A DNA stretch of 64,000 bases from Erigeron canadensis (taxonomy: Eukaryota > Streptophyta > Magnoliopsida > Asterales > Asteraceae), in the NCBI RefSeq assembly GCF_010389155.1, contig NC_057761.1, positions 60,076,587-60,140,586 of the forward strand. The letters run 5' to 3'. Position numbers and translations under genes: made by a program. This document shows, piece by piece, positions 37,729-48,982 of the stretch. Position 1 is the first letter of the stretch. Each line of letters starts with the position of its first letter. The notes below the pieces were generated by a model. That model saw nothing but the letters and a program-made list of their open reading frames with translations. It was not told the origin of the DNA and searched no databases.

Positions 37729-39517
37729 TGATGAGTTTAAAATTTATAAAAGTACAAGGTTAACTTCTCTACTACACTCACTCACGGGCAGTGGACCCGT
37801 TCGTTCATAGTATAGCAAATAGGTAAGACCAGGATCGTTCGCAGAGACTATGTCTAAGAACTAAGTTAGGTGTAATTATAGGATTTGGGGGTTTGTCACG
37901 ATTTAAATAAAACTAAAATAATAAAAACATAAATTGATTGATTTAGCAAAACAGTAATAATTAAAACATTGCATCTACTTGGAACAGTTCACATGCCATG
38001 ATCATTTAGAAAACGGTTTAGAAATGTTGAACAACTCTTCTCACGTAAGGATTCTCGTTAGATTCACCAAACTATTTAGTAGTGCTGTCAATAGACTCAC
38101 ACTACCCTATAAACAGATTCTCGTTAGATTCACTGTTATGCCTTAAGACCTGAGTTTTGTAACTATGACTTAATCTTTAATGTAAGTCAAGATTCTTTTA
38201 GGTTTCTTAAAAAGTTACTTGACACTGATTACCCTAGTCACCCAGATCCGGTTTCCGTTCGCCAGATCAACTAGATTAACCTAATAAAACACATGTTCAG
38301 TTGAGCCAAATTATTAGTTAACCATCCCCCGCTCGGTTACAAGTCAAGAGACTACATTAATTATAGACTGATTAATGTTTCACAAACATGTTTAGTGACC
38401 CTGAGGCCTTAGCGCAAGTTCGACCAAACCAAATCAGTAAAACAAGATTTGTATATGAAAACCAATAACATTTGTCTGACTCAATAACCATGGATCTTCG
38501 ACAAGCATAGAAACGGTTCAACTATCTAATATAGAAAACTATCATGGCATGATCACATTATCCAAATAGATGCAAAACTACTTAGCTACTCATGATAAGA
38601 TAATTAAACCTAACAATTATTAAAATAAATAAATCCATAACAATAATTGTCAAATAATAGTCTTGCAATAGTAACCTAATAACAATAATAAAAGTACTAA
38701 TAATAAAAGGAAAGGATCAAAGTAAAGAGTGAAGAACTGATGATGCCGGGTTACTGCTGATCACGCCGCGGTGACTTACGCATGCGCCACACCGAACACT
38801 CTCCTAGTTGTTGAAGAACCCTCCTAATATTGAATGCGACTGCTACTAATTAATTATGATATAGAAATTGATTGATTGTTTGTGCTTGATCTTCTAGATG
38901 ATATGGAGGTGTTAAGAGGGTTTAGATCTGGTGGAAATACCCTAAAAACGGCCTCCAAGTCGACTGGAGGAAGCAAGCTACGGCCCTGGGGTTTTAGAGG
39001 GGTATTTATAGGTTTTCAGATAAAACCTAGCTGAACTGGGCTGACCAGCGGCGCTGGTGGCTGGGCCTGATGGGCCAGCGGCGCTGGTTGTCACCAGCGA
39101 CGCTGGTGCTGCTTCAGGATGACTTCCAGCAGTTCTAGAGTGAAATAAGCGCCGCTGTAGGCTTCAGGTCCAACACGAAAGTTGTAGATCTTTCTCTCGC
39201 CTTTCCGTGGATAGTTTACTCGTTAGAAACGGAGTCCGTATGAAGAAGTTATGCCCAAAATACTAATACGTGGTTGCATGCTTCATGTCGCCCTCTAATT
39301 CTTCATGATCCGCTTGCTAGTCTTCGTCCAAATGTCTTGTGGCTTCATAGGCTTCCTTCTTGAGTCACTTGATGCCATTTACCCTCTCTCGCATCTTCCG
39401 TGAACCTACATAAACATACGATTCATTAAGTACCAATAGTTCTGGAATAATAACTCATTTAGACATAGAAATGAAGCCTTTCACTATGGTTTTTTATCAC
39501 AAAATGGACGCTCATCA
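37729..39517 (-). mobile_element. Solo-LTR-like element, 1789 bp, with 5-bp TSD
   Basis: The termini are TGATGAG (37729-37735) and CTCATCA (39511-39517), so it begins TG and ends CA in either orientation. The flanks carry the 5-bp direct repeat GGATA (37724-37728 and 39518-39522), as retroviral-type integration produces. No gag, protease, reverse transcriptase or integrase ORF exists inside, so a solo LTR or a very reduced non-autonomous element fits. The minus orientation is a guess from the leading TGATGAGCG. Near-palindromes CCAGCG(G/A)CGCTGG recur at 39045-39057, 39075-39087 and 39094-39106. Confidence 0.75.
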
Positions 39518-39906
39518 GGATATATTTTGACTAATCATATAAAGTGGAAGTATTAATGTAATCATTTAAAAAAGCTAAAGTAATTAAATTTGATCTAAAG
39601 GTTCTAAATCAAAGTTGGAATTCATCCAATGGTTCCTATTTGTTTATGTGAATTTAGGACCTTGTTATATATAGATTGGTAGATAACAAAGCTCCACTTA
39701 AGTATCTATTTTAGTGGGAAATAAACCATTATAAAAAAAGGAATGACAAACGTTCTCTTTACATATATTTACAAAAATGAGTTGAAAACTTGTCCTTTAC
39801 ATGCATTTTAAATGACAAATTTGTACTTTTAACCTAAATTTTTTTATTAATCTATATTCTTCACACTTATAATAGTTGTACAAGGTTCATTGTTTTTGTG
39901 ATGACC
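39518..39906. other. Intergenic, nothing recognised
   Basis: AT-rich flank between the LTR-type element and the SINE target duplication. No gene or bounded repeat seen. Confidence 0.4.
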
Positions 39907-39916
39907 TTCTACCCGG

Positions 39917-40205
39917 AAAAAAAACTGAAATTTAGATATGAGATTTGGTTCATGGTTCATTTGAAAAAGAGCTGTTGAGTCTCTCCCTCAGATATAGATA
40001 TGAGATTTGGGATTCCGGCTTCTTTATCCGGCAAGGCTTCGCCTGCAATAGAGAAATTTTTACAAGGGAAAAACCCTAGGCCGGAGGTTCTTTTGAAACC
40101 AGTCTCTCTAATTTTGTGCAGGGGTAAAACTGTCTACATCATACCTCATCCAAACCCGGTTAGTTGCCGGATTGGATACCGTTGTGGCGTTGTTGTTGTT
40201 GTTGA
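39917..40205 (+). mobile_element. Au-type SINE with target-site duplication
   Basis: The 3' half contains CCAGTCTCTCTAATTTTGTG, GGTAAAACTGTCTACATC and a GATTGGATACCGTTGT block and ends (GTT)n, the arrangement of Au-type plant SINEs. It is flanked by TTCTACCCGG (39907-39916 and 40206-40215), followed in both copies by an A-rich stretch. Its 5' part contains a further 16-bp direct repeat (TAGATATGAGATTTGG at 39933 and 39995). The plus-strand open frame at 40000-40218 falls in this element and is not a gene. Confidence 0.75.
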
Positions 40206-40295
40206 TTCTACCCGGTAAAAAGAATTTTAACGTGTATATATGTATAAACTTTAGAAGTATGTGGGCATATATATCGAGTGAAAAATAAATATAGG

Positions 40296-40443
40296 GCTGT
40301 TATGCATCAAACTTGGGTGAAAAACCTCTCACATACCAATATTTTAATATTTTGAATAAATGTTTGACCCCCACGATTTTCATGGTTTTAAAAAAAGTAT
40401 ATGAGAGGTTTTTCACTTAACTTAGATGTTTAAGATACCTAAC
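40296..40443. repeat. MITE B, copy 2
   Basis: The left end (ATCAAACTTGGGTGAAAAAC...CTCTCACATA) is mirrored by the right end (TATGAGAGGTTTTTCACTTA...). It belongs to the same family as 15735-15895 and sits about 150 bp upstream of the F-box gene start. Confidence 0.75.
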
Positions 40444-40587
40444 AAAAAATTTTTTTAACATGACCTCATATGATCTAAAATGAAAATAGTCAAAAATACA
40501 CACAGACACAGACAAAACATTGCTAGCTACCACATTCCTTGATCTTTATGTTCCTTTACCCCAAAATAAGAAAAGAAAACCCTAGAA

Positions 40588-41727
40588 ATGACACTCCAAA
40601 ATCAAAAGAGAATACATACATCGGAAATATCGAAGGACCCTCCCACGCTTCTACAAGAAATCATCCTGGAAATCCTGTCAAGGCTGCCCGTGGAATCGTT
40701 GTTACGTTGTAAGTCTGTTTGCAAATCATGGTCTTGTTTAATTTCCGACCCCCATTTCATCAAAACCTATCTCATGTTTTCAATAAGCAACATTCGGTAT
40801 GCGCATCATAGATTAATCTTCAGTACTGTCCCTAGAATTAATCTCAAGACATGCCCTCTGTACGATGTTGTGTGTCATCATAAGTCGAATAATGTGTTGG
40901 AAGTTGATTATCCCTTGAAACACCCTCGTAAATCCGTTTGGATTGTCGGTTCTTGTAACGGGTTGTTATGTATTGCTATTGAGGAAGATACTCTGTTTCT
41001 CTGGAACCCTAGTACTAGGAAGTCGAATCAGCTACCGCATTGTGGGTTTAAGGCGCGCCAGGGTGGGTATGCCTTGTACGGGTTTGGGTACGATGAGTCG
41101 ACCGATGACTATAAAGTTGTTGGGATTTCTTGTGTTTTTAGATCTGGGCATAAGTATGACACCAAAGTGAAGATATTTTCCATGAAAGCTGGGAACTGGA
41201 AGAAACTTGGGGATTTTCCTCAGGGGATTCCGTTGGATGATTCGGGTAAGTTTTCTAGTGGAGCTCTTCATTGGGCCGCCAGTCGGGATTTCGGGTCGGC
41301 TTATTCGTGGACGATAGTTTCTCTCCATCTAGCAAACGGGACTTATGGACAAGTGTCGCAACCCGTGTATGATGAAGGCGATAAGGATTTGAATTTGGGG
41401 GCTCTAGGAGAGTGGTTGTGTGTGCTTTGTAATTATCGCGGTCATCGTGCTGATATGTGGGTGATGAAGGATTACGGAGTGAATGAATCTTGGACTAAAT
41501 TGGTTTCCATCCCGTATCTGACTGATCCTGGGAGGGATCAATATTCTGTTCCTCTGTGTATTTCCAAGGATGGAAAAGTTTTGTTGCAATTTGGGTCAAA
41601 ATTATTTGCATATGATTCCAGGAATCGTTCATTCTCCGAGGTCGAGAACTTTGATGAATGTCTTGAAGCATGCACTTATGTGGAAAGTTTGGTATCACCC
41701 GATACCCCGAGCAGGCCTTGGAGGTGA
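40588..41727 (+). CDS. F-box protein with F-box-associated (FBA) domain, 379 aa
   Basis: Substrate-receptor subunit of an SCF (SKP1-CUL1-F-box) ubiquitin ligase; the target is unknown. It is a single uninterrupted exon. The F-box spans about residues 21-63 (LLQEIILEILSRLPVESLLR, then CKSVCKSWSCLISDPHFIK). The FBA type 1 region follows from about 110 to 340, with its usual signatures SCNGLLCIA, LWNPSTRKSNQLP, YGFGYDESTDDYKVV and GALHWAA. Length and order are typical of F-box/kelch-type proteins such as the CPR1-like and At3g23880-like groups; I cannot pick an orthologue. The start at 40588 is the first ATG after the leader and precedes the F-box by 20 residues. After the stop, AAG|gtaagc near 41732 could be the donor of a 3'-UTR intron. 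Such genes evolve fast by tandem duplication, but no sister copy is visible here. Confidence 0.95.
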   Translation: MTLQNQKRIHTSEISKDPPTLLQEIILEILSRLPVESLLRCKSVCKSWSCLISDPHFIKTYLMFSISNIRYAHHRLIFSTVPRINLKTCPLYDVVCHHKSNNVLEVDYPLKHPRKSVWIVGSCNGLLCIAIEEDTLFLWNPSTRKSNQLPHCGFKARQGGYALYGFGYDESTDDYKVVGISCVFRSGHKYDTKVKIFSMKAGNWKKLGDFPQGIPLDDSGKFSSGALHWAASRDFGSAYSWTIVSLHLANGTYGQVSQPVYDEGDKDLNLGALGEWLCVLCNYRGHRADMWVMKDYGVNESWTKLVSIPYLTDPGRDQYSVPLCISKDGKVLLQFGSKLFAYDSRNRSFSEVENFDECLEACTYVESLVSPDTPSRPWR

Positions 41728-43420
41728 TATTAAGGTAAGCTTTCCTCTCTCCACTGAGTTTTGGTGCTTGTTTCTTTGGCCCCTACAAGGCTATAATTTT
41801 TAATTTAAACAACCCCTAGTTTGGGTCAGTTTTCAGTGTGAGGTTAAAAAAAAAGATAGAAGAGAAGAACTCGACCCTCACACACGCACGCTCCCTGTTC
41901 TTGAAATAAATTATTATTTGAATGGGCAATGCTTCTAAATTAAGCTGAACCAAATGATATTCAATGAGTCTTGGTTTTGGATTATCTCTAACCAAAAGGA
42001 TTTTCATAAACTATTGTTGGTGTCAGTATATCTTATGAGTAAGCAAATCTGATGGATGTTTTTGGATGCAGATAAAGGCTCTCTCTGTGTGTGTTTGTTT
42101 TTCAAGGTCATCCGAGAGCATTAGATCCTCTTCACTTTTACATATCTTGCTTGATGGCTTGTGAAACCCCACTTTGTTTTGTTTAGTTGTGTTTTCAGAA
42201 ATGCTATATGCTAATTATGTTAGAATTAATGTGTACCATGCATCTGGTGATCAAAGTTAATTAAACATTGGGACAAGTTAAAGTACTTCACTGTTTCGGC
42301 CAAATTTACTATTGCTCTTCTAAGCTGATTTCTCTTTCTGTTTAGTTATAATCTACCGTATCTCGTCAGTTTATTTGGCTTGTTACTACATACTGTCTTA
42401 CTCTTGCCTATGCATCGTGGGCATGGGATGAAGACGGGTAAATATTATGTACCTTATACATACTTCTGTGGTGAAGCAAACGTTTTTGCAATGTAAGAAA
42501 AAAGGTAATATGGTTCCCGTGCTTCAATCCTAGAAGCCAATACAAGTTTTGCTACAAGCATTCTGTGAATATAAAAATGAAGTAGGCTTACACCCATCCC
42601 ATTCGTATTACTTCATCTTCAAATCAACATATATATATATATATATATATAAAGTTATGTTTGTGTATAACAATCACACATTCGATATCTAAACCGGTAT
42701 TGTATGGCTAGACTTCACATACTAAATTTTTGATCTGACGTGTTGTATCTTAGAGGATATAAACATATGTGAAGTATGTGATTGTATAAATTTTTCATGT
42801 AAAACAACTTGACCAAAATCACGAACCCAAGAGGGCCTTAAATATTTTATTTAGAAACAACTTACCTTACTCGATGGTTGATGCCCGCAGTTTGGCGGGT
42901 CAAGAAAAGCTCATGGCACGGTAATAGACAAGAGAGATTTGCACTCGTTACAAACTGATGCCATTCCCTACTATTGAGTTGATTTGACATGAGATGTTTA
43001 TAAAAGATAATAAAACATGGCTCATACAAATATAAATGTATAACATTGGAACCTCATACTAAAGAAAATTAATGGGTGCAAAAAGGGTGGTGAGTTTGTA
43101 ACATTTATATATATATGCTATAATAATGTAATAAAAATGAACGTTTCTAATAATTGGGGTGGAGCTAGCGAGAGACGAGGCTAAAAATAAGGATGCAGTA
43201 ATGGCTGTAAAGATATAAACATATCCGAATTATATCTTTCTTTTTCTTTGTTTTTTCAACATGTTTTCTGCTAATGTCGATTCATCATAGGCTAATTAAT
43301 TAGTTTTCATAGGTTTTACCAAATATTAGGCTCTACTAATGAATAGATCCATTTTTTTCAATAGATATAAAGAGAAATTAAATCAAAAACCAGCATATGC
43401 ATTATGCATTTGCATTATTA
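41728..43420. other. Intergenic between F-box and CSLD genes
   Basis: Holds the F-box 3' untranslated region (to about 42250) and the CSLD promoter. A (TA)n microsatellite lies at 42629-42651. No further gene; open frames are short and lack domains. Confidence 0.55.
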
Positions 43421-46388
43421 ATGGCTAGTTCTTCGTCGGGATCTAGTGATCGCTCGCCGGGGAAAAGGATTACACGACGGACCTCCAGCGGTCGTGCTGA
43501 TGATGAACAAATGTCGTCCATATTAATGTCAGCAAACAACAAGTCCATGCAACTAAAAAACCAGCCAACAGACTTCGATCACCAACGTTGGTTGTTTGAA
43601 AGCAAAGGCAGGTACGGTATAGGAAATGCTTGTTGGCATGATGACGATAAGCCCGACCTTAGATCTGGAACAAGCTTTGCTGATTTCATGGACAAGCCTT
43701 GGAAGCCTCTCACCCGCAAGACTGTCGTTCCAGCTAGCATCCTTAGCCCATACAGGTACGTATGTCATGCATATATGCTACTAAAAAATTGATCGATGGT
43801 ATATAGTTAAAATACATAAGAGTATTTTGTATGTACCTTAATCTATATTATTCCAGTTCAACATTTGTCCATCAACAGGGTACTCGTGGGAATCAGATTA
43901 ATTATACAGTTCTTCTTTCTTTCTTGGAGATTACAGAACCCGAATTTTGATGCAATGTGGTTGTGGAGTATATCAGTCTCATGTGAGATTTGGTTTGCAT
44001 TCTCGTGGTTGCTAGATCAGCTGCCAAAGCTAAATCCTATAAACCGAGCAACAGACTTGGTGGCTCTCAGAGATAAGTTTGAGAGCAAATCTTCTACGAA
44101 CCCAACTGGCCGGTCAGATCTCCCAGGAGTGGATATATTCATCTCAACTGCCGACCCTGATAAAGAACCACCTCTAGTTACTGCTAACACCATTCTGTCT
44201 ATCCTTGCGGTCGAGTATCCTGTCGAGAAAGTCGCTCTCTACATCTCCGATGACGGTGGCGCCATCCTCACGTTCGAGGCAATGGCCCAGGCTGTCAGTT
44301 TTGGCCATGTATGTAAGAACCAACTAACCATATATGTAGGTAATTATAGAGGTGCCAGGATGTACTTAGTTTGGGTAATAGTCAGAACAGGACGAGCCAG
44401 GCGCACAAGTAAACAGTTTTTCTCCACATTAGATTTGTTTTTAAGTATCTATGTTAGCACAAAAATATCCCAATTCTATTTATAAAGAGAACAGTAGCTT
44501 GTATGTATTTAATTACATTTTGGGTGGTTTTTGACCCATTCAGCTCCGGTTTCCTGTTTAGCTATTTACATATTCTATATGTTTGAACCATGAGATGCAA
44601 ACATATCTGAATCAATTGGCATACGAGTAAACGAGTATAAATTGATACCACTTGTCTAACAAGTACTAAAAACGCAGATTTGGGTACCTTTTTGCCGGAA
44701 ACACAACATTGAACCCAGGAATCCTGACAGTTATTTCACACAGAAAACAGACCCAACAAAGAACAAGAAACGACCTGATTTTGTGAAAGATCATCGTTGG
44801 ATCAAGAGAGAATATGATGAGTTCAAAGTAAGAATCAATGGTCTTCCTGATGTGATACGAAAACGTTCTGAGAAGTACAACTACATGGAGGAAATGAAAG
44901 AGAAAAACCTCCATACACAGAAGAATGATACTTCAGCTTCGTTGGAGCCTGGTCAAGTCCTGAAGGCAACTTGGATGGCAGATGGTACACATTGGCCAGG
45001 TACTTGGTTGAACCCAGTAGCCGATCACAAGAAGGGTGATCATGCTGGAATTATACAGGTAATTTGCATTTATTTTCATAATAAGGGTATAATACTAAAT
45101 CACTAATACAAATGTTGAATTTGAATCTTGTATCTATGTCTACATAGATAATGAGCAAGGTACCAGAATATGAACCTGTAATGGGGGTGGAAGATGAACA
45201 AAAACTAGATTTTACGGACGTGGATATCAGACTTCCTATGTTTGTCTATGTCTCGCGTGAGAAACGTCCTGGTTATGACCATGAGAAGAAGGCTGGAGCC
45301 ATGAACTCGTTGGTTAGAGCATCAGCTATACTCTCCAATGGACCTTTCATTCTCAACTTGGATTGTGATCATTATATTAATAACTCCATGGCTATAAGGG
45401 AAGGTATGTGCTTCATGATGGATCGTGGTGGTGATCGTGTCTGCTTCATACAGTTTCCACAAAGATTTGAAGGCATTGATCCTTCCGATAGATATGCCAA
45501 CCACAACACAGTCTTTTTTGATGGTGTGATCTTTTTCCCTTTTTGTGAGCTTTGAAGACCCTTGCTGTTCATTTTACTAAGTCATGCCTTTTTGATATGA
45601 TTAGGAAATATGAGAGCTCTGGATGGTCTGCAAGGTCCGGTGTATGTAGGAACAGGTTGCATGTTTAGACGGTATGCACTCTATGGTTTCAGTCCACCTC
45701 GAGCAATCGAGTACAGTGGGATTGTCGGTCAGAAGAAAAAGCCCGCTGCCACCCTCTCTCCAAGTGACTCATTGCAGGCAGTGCATGATCAATACGATGA
45801 CCTTGAAACTGCACCTCGAAACGAAGAGCATCCTGATTTAAGCCTCCCCAAAAAGTTTGGGAATTCGACTTTGTTTGTTGATTCTATAGAAATTGCTGAG
45901 TATCAAGGGCGGCCACTTGCTGACCATGTGTCTGTCAAAAATGGTCGCCCTCCAGGGGCACTACTAGTCCCACGTCTTCCACTTGATGCACCCACTGTAG
46001 CTGAGGCTATTGCTGTTATTTCTTGTTGGTAAATATTCCACCGGTATTAGTGTCATATAGCAAAATTGCATATAGCGATCACCAACTTCAAGTTTTAATC
46101 TAGCGTAACCAACTTCTTTTTGCCCTAAACAAAACCCATCAAATTTTCAATAGCTTTTATGTAAAACAATCTACCATGCTAACTGCAGTACCAAATCGGT
46201 GAAAAATGGAAACTTCTGTCTTGGTCATTGTTACCAGCGTGTCGGCTGCCACATCTTCGTTTGGCAGGGTGATTGGGCCATATTACCTTAAAAGGTAAGG
46301 AAGTTTTTGAAATGGATTTTTCTGACTAAAAAGTGTTGGTTATCTAAGATAGAAATTGGGTTGTGTTTTAATTTGGTTAGCGTGCGCG

Positions 46389-46428
<40 letters not shown>

Positions 46429-47417
46429 GCGTCAGACATTCTCACCTACATATATGTATATCATTTACTGGTGTAAACAGGTATGAGGAGAACACTGAAT
46501 GGGGAGAGAGGATAGGGTGGATTTACGGATCAGTAACAGAAGACGTGGTGACAGGTTACAGGATGCACAATCGTGGCTGGCGATCAATCTACTGCATAAC
46601 AAAGCGAGATGCATTCCGTGGGTCAGCACCGATCAATTTGACTGACCGCTTGCACCAAGTGCTCAGATGGGCCACTGGATCAGTCGAGATCTTCTTCTCA
46701 AAAAACAATGCATTTTTAGCCAGCTCGCGTCTCAAGTTCTTACAACGCATAGCATATCTGAATGTCGGTTTATACCCATTCACATCTATATTCCTTGTTG
46801 CCTACTTATTCCTTCCAGCACTCTGCATGTTCACAGGGCAATTCATCGTGCCAAACATAGATTCAACATTTCTAACGTATCTCCTAGTTATGACTATTAC
46901 CCTCTGTCTCATCTCACTCCTTGAAGTTAAATGGTCTGGAATAGCCCTCGAAGAATGGTGGCGCAACGAGCAGTTTTGGGCCATCGGTGGATCGAGTGCA
47001 CACCTTGCGGCTGTAATCCAAGGGCTGCTAAAGGTGACAGCAGGAATAGAAATCTCGTTCACTTTGACATCCAAATCAGCAGCTGAAGATGAAGATGACA
47101 TATATGCCGATCTGTTCGTAGTGAAATGGACAAGTCTGTTTATAATGCCACTTACCATCTGCGTTACAAACATCGTAGCTCTGATAATGGGGACTGCAAG
47201 GACTCTATTCAGTGTGATTCCGCAATGGAATAAGCTTGTTGGTGGATCTTTCTTTAGCTTTTGGGTGCTGGCTCATATGTATCCGTTCATGAAAGGTTTG
47301 ATGGGTAGAAAAGGAAGAGTGACAACCATTATCTATGTCTGGGCAGGGGTGCTATCAATTACCGTGTCTTTGCTATGGATTACTATCAGTCCGCCAGACG
47401 ACAGTGCTAGAGTCTAG
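43421..47417 (+). CDS. CSLD: Cellulose synthase-like D, RING-less, 960 aa
   Basis: Family GT2 processive glycosyltransferase of endomembrane and plasma membrane; CSLDs make beta-1,4-glucan or mannan in tip-growing or dividing cells. Six exons, total 2883 nt, in frame: 43421-43755, 43879-44308, 44678-45058, 45148-45523, 45605-46028, 46481-47417. The motifs are complete: DDG (about residue 236), DCD (454-456), TED (about 668-670) and QVLRW (708-712). Two N-terminal and six C-terminal membrane segments are expected; RRTSSGR and FDHQRWLFE are CSLD hallmarks. I chose ATG 43421 (MASSSS) over the in-frame ATG at 43397 because CSLDs begin MAS. Odd: RRTSSGR runs within 26 residues into the pre-TM segment, so the cysteine-rich RING-type finger of typical 1,100-1,180-aa CSLDs is missing. 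Arabidopsis CSLD6 is similarly short (from memory). Start and exon 1 are open, so this seems natural rather than a broken gene. Confidence 0.95.
46390..46428. repeat. (CA)15(TA)4 microsatellite in CSLD intron 5
   Basis: Perfect CA repeat at 46390-46419 followed by TA repeats to 46428, about 50 bp upstream of exon 6. A likely length polymorphism. Confidence 0.95.
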
Positions 47418-47696
47418 TCTAGATGCTATTATATAAGGTTAAGGTGGTTGTCTTTCCTACGTACTAGATTGATATAAAGGTGTGAGATTTTCTGAAGGGG
47501 TAAAATGTATGTAGTAGCAGTAGTAACGCATATGGGCAGTTGATTTGTTGTGTAGTAAATCAGGCGTTGATATCCTTTCGCTCTTTATATATGCTTCCAA
47601 ACTAGAATGCTATATCTTTGTTGTATCATATGTAAGATCGTATACCCCAAGCAGAGGAAGTGTGTATTAAATGATTACAAACTAGAATCATCAAAT

Positions 47697-47876
47697 ACAT
47701 GTATCTACTCATTAAACTAAACCGAGCTAACTCACCGTTTAAAAGAAGAATTGTAAGAAAATAAAAAAAAAAGTTGATCTAGTTGTACATGTATCTACTC
47801 ATTAAACTAAACCAAGCTAACTCACCGTTTAAAAGAAGAATTATAAGAAAAATAAAAAGAGTTGATCTAGTTGTCC
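47697..47876. repeat. 90-bp tandem duplication downstream of CSLD
   Basis: Copies 47697-47786 and 47787-47876 share ACATGTATCTACTCATTAAA, GCTAACTCACCG and GTTGATCTAGTTGT with few differences. Lies about 280 bp after the CSLD stop, beyond or within its 3' untranslated region. Confidence 0.9.
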
Positions 47877-48982
47877 ATGTTTAAGCTTCTTTTTCTTTTA
47901 TATTTATTTATCCTTGCTCAATATAAAAATATTGGTCAATAGATGTTTGAATCTTTTTTTTTTCTTTCAATATTAACTATCAATTACTTTGAAATGATTA
48001 CTCTTGGATCAAGATGGTACTCTGATGACCCATCAATCTATAAATTGTGAGTTCTAGACAAATTTATGCAAATATGTGTAGATTGTTTGAGGTGAAGATA
48101 TTATACTGTTCTTATGATTTGTGATTTGCCTTGAACTAATAATGTACGTTACAGTAAAAAATCAACTCAAAGATAAAATATATGAGCAACAAAACAATTA
48201 ATCACAAGAGTTGACAAAAACATCAAACTCTATATGTCTCACATCAGCAGAAGTGCCCAAGGTAAGAAAAGGACATATTAGTGGGAGAAATATATGATTG
48301 CATAGTTCCCTCCCAAAAATCTACTACCAACCAATTTTGGACTTATCATTCATTATTTTTACTGTATATCACATGCTTAAAGCTTTCTCGGTTTTGTAAA
48401 ATTTCCAAAAAATCTGAACTTTTTTTTGAAAGGTAGGGAAGGAGACAACACAGATTTCTAAACCAGTAAGTATGGGTATTAACTGAGTTATGTTGATTGT
48501 ATGAGTAATGAAATGCAAAGAAATGACTTCAGTAGAAATGGCAGAAACATAATTATTGACCACAGAATTAAACAAACAAATTCCATAATGCTTTTGACTA
48601 GGATTTTAAATTATTTCTCACCTCAAAGCAGGTAACTAAAATGCCAATGCATATGCACCATTGACAATACATGTTCATGTGCAACTAGTGAAATTCGGGA
48701 AAAAAAAAATCAATAAATTCATCTAAAATATTGAAAACGTAAGCATTGACCACAATGTCAAACAATGGAAGTCAACAATGGTTACGAGGAAATTTAAGAA
48801 TCACAATTTCTACTTTTTATACCCCCCACAATGATTTACTGGAGTCTCAACCCTAACAGCATACTCGAGAGTAAAGTGGCTCCAAATTTCGTTCTTAATC
48901 TAGTGCAAATTAGTAAAAGTTCAATAAAAACAATGTTACTGACTTGGTATCTCTGTCAAGTGCCTTGATACTAACTCTTTGA
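47877..48982. other. Intergenic between convergent CSLD and ankyrin genes
   Basis: No gene. The right part (about 48700-48982) should include the 3' untranslated region of the minus-strand ankyrin gene. No bounded repeats seen. Confidence 0.5.

Noticed and set aside
40000..40218. 72-aa plus-strand open frame
   Set aside because: Lies inside an Au-type SINE with target duplication.
43397..43420. Upstream in-frame ATG of the CSLD gene as the true start
   Set aside because: It adds MHYAFALL before MAS; CSLD proteins begin MAS, so 43421 is preferred, although the other cannot be excluded.
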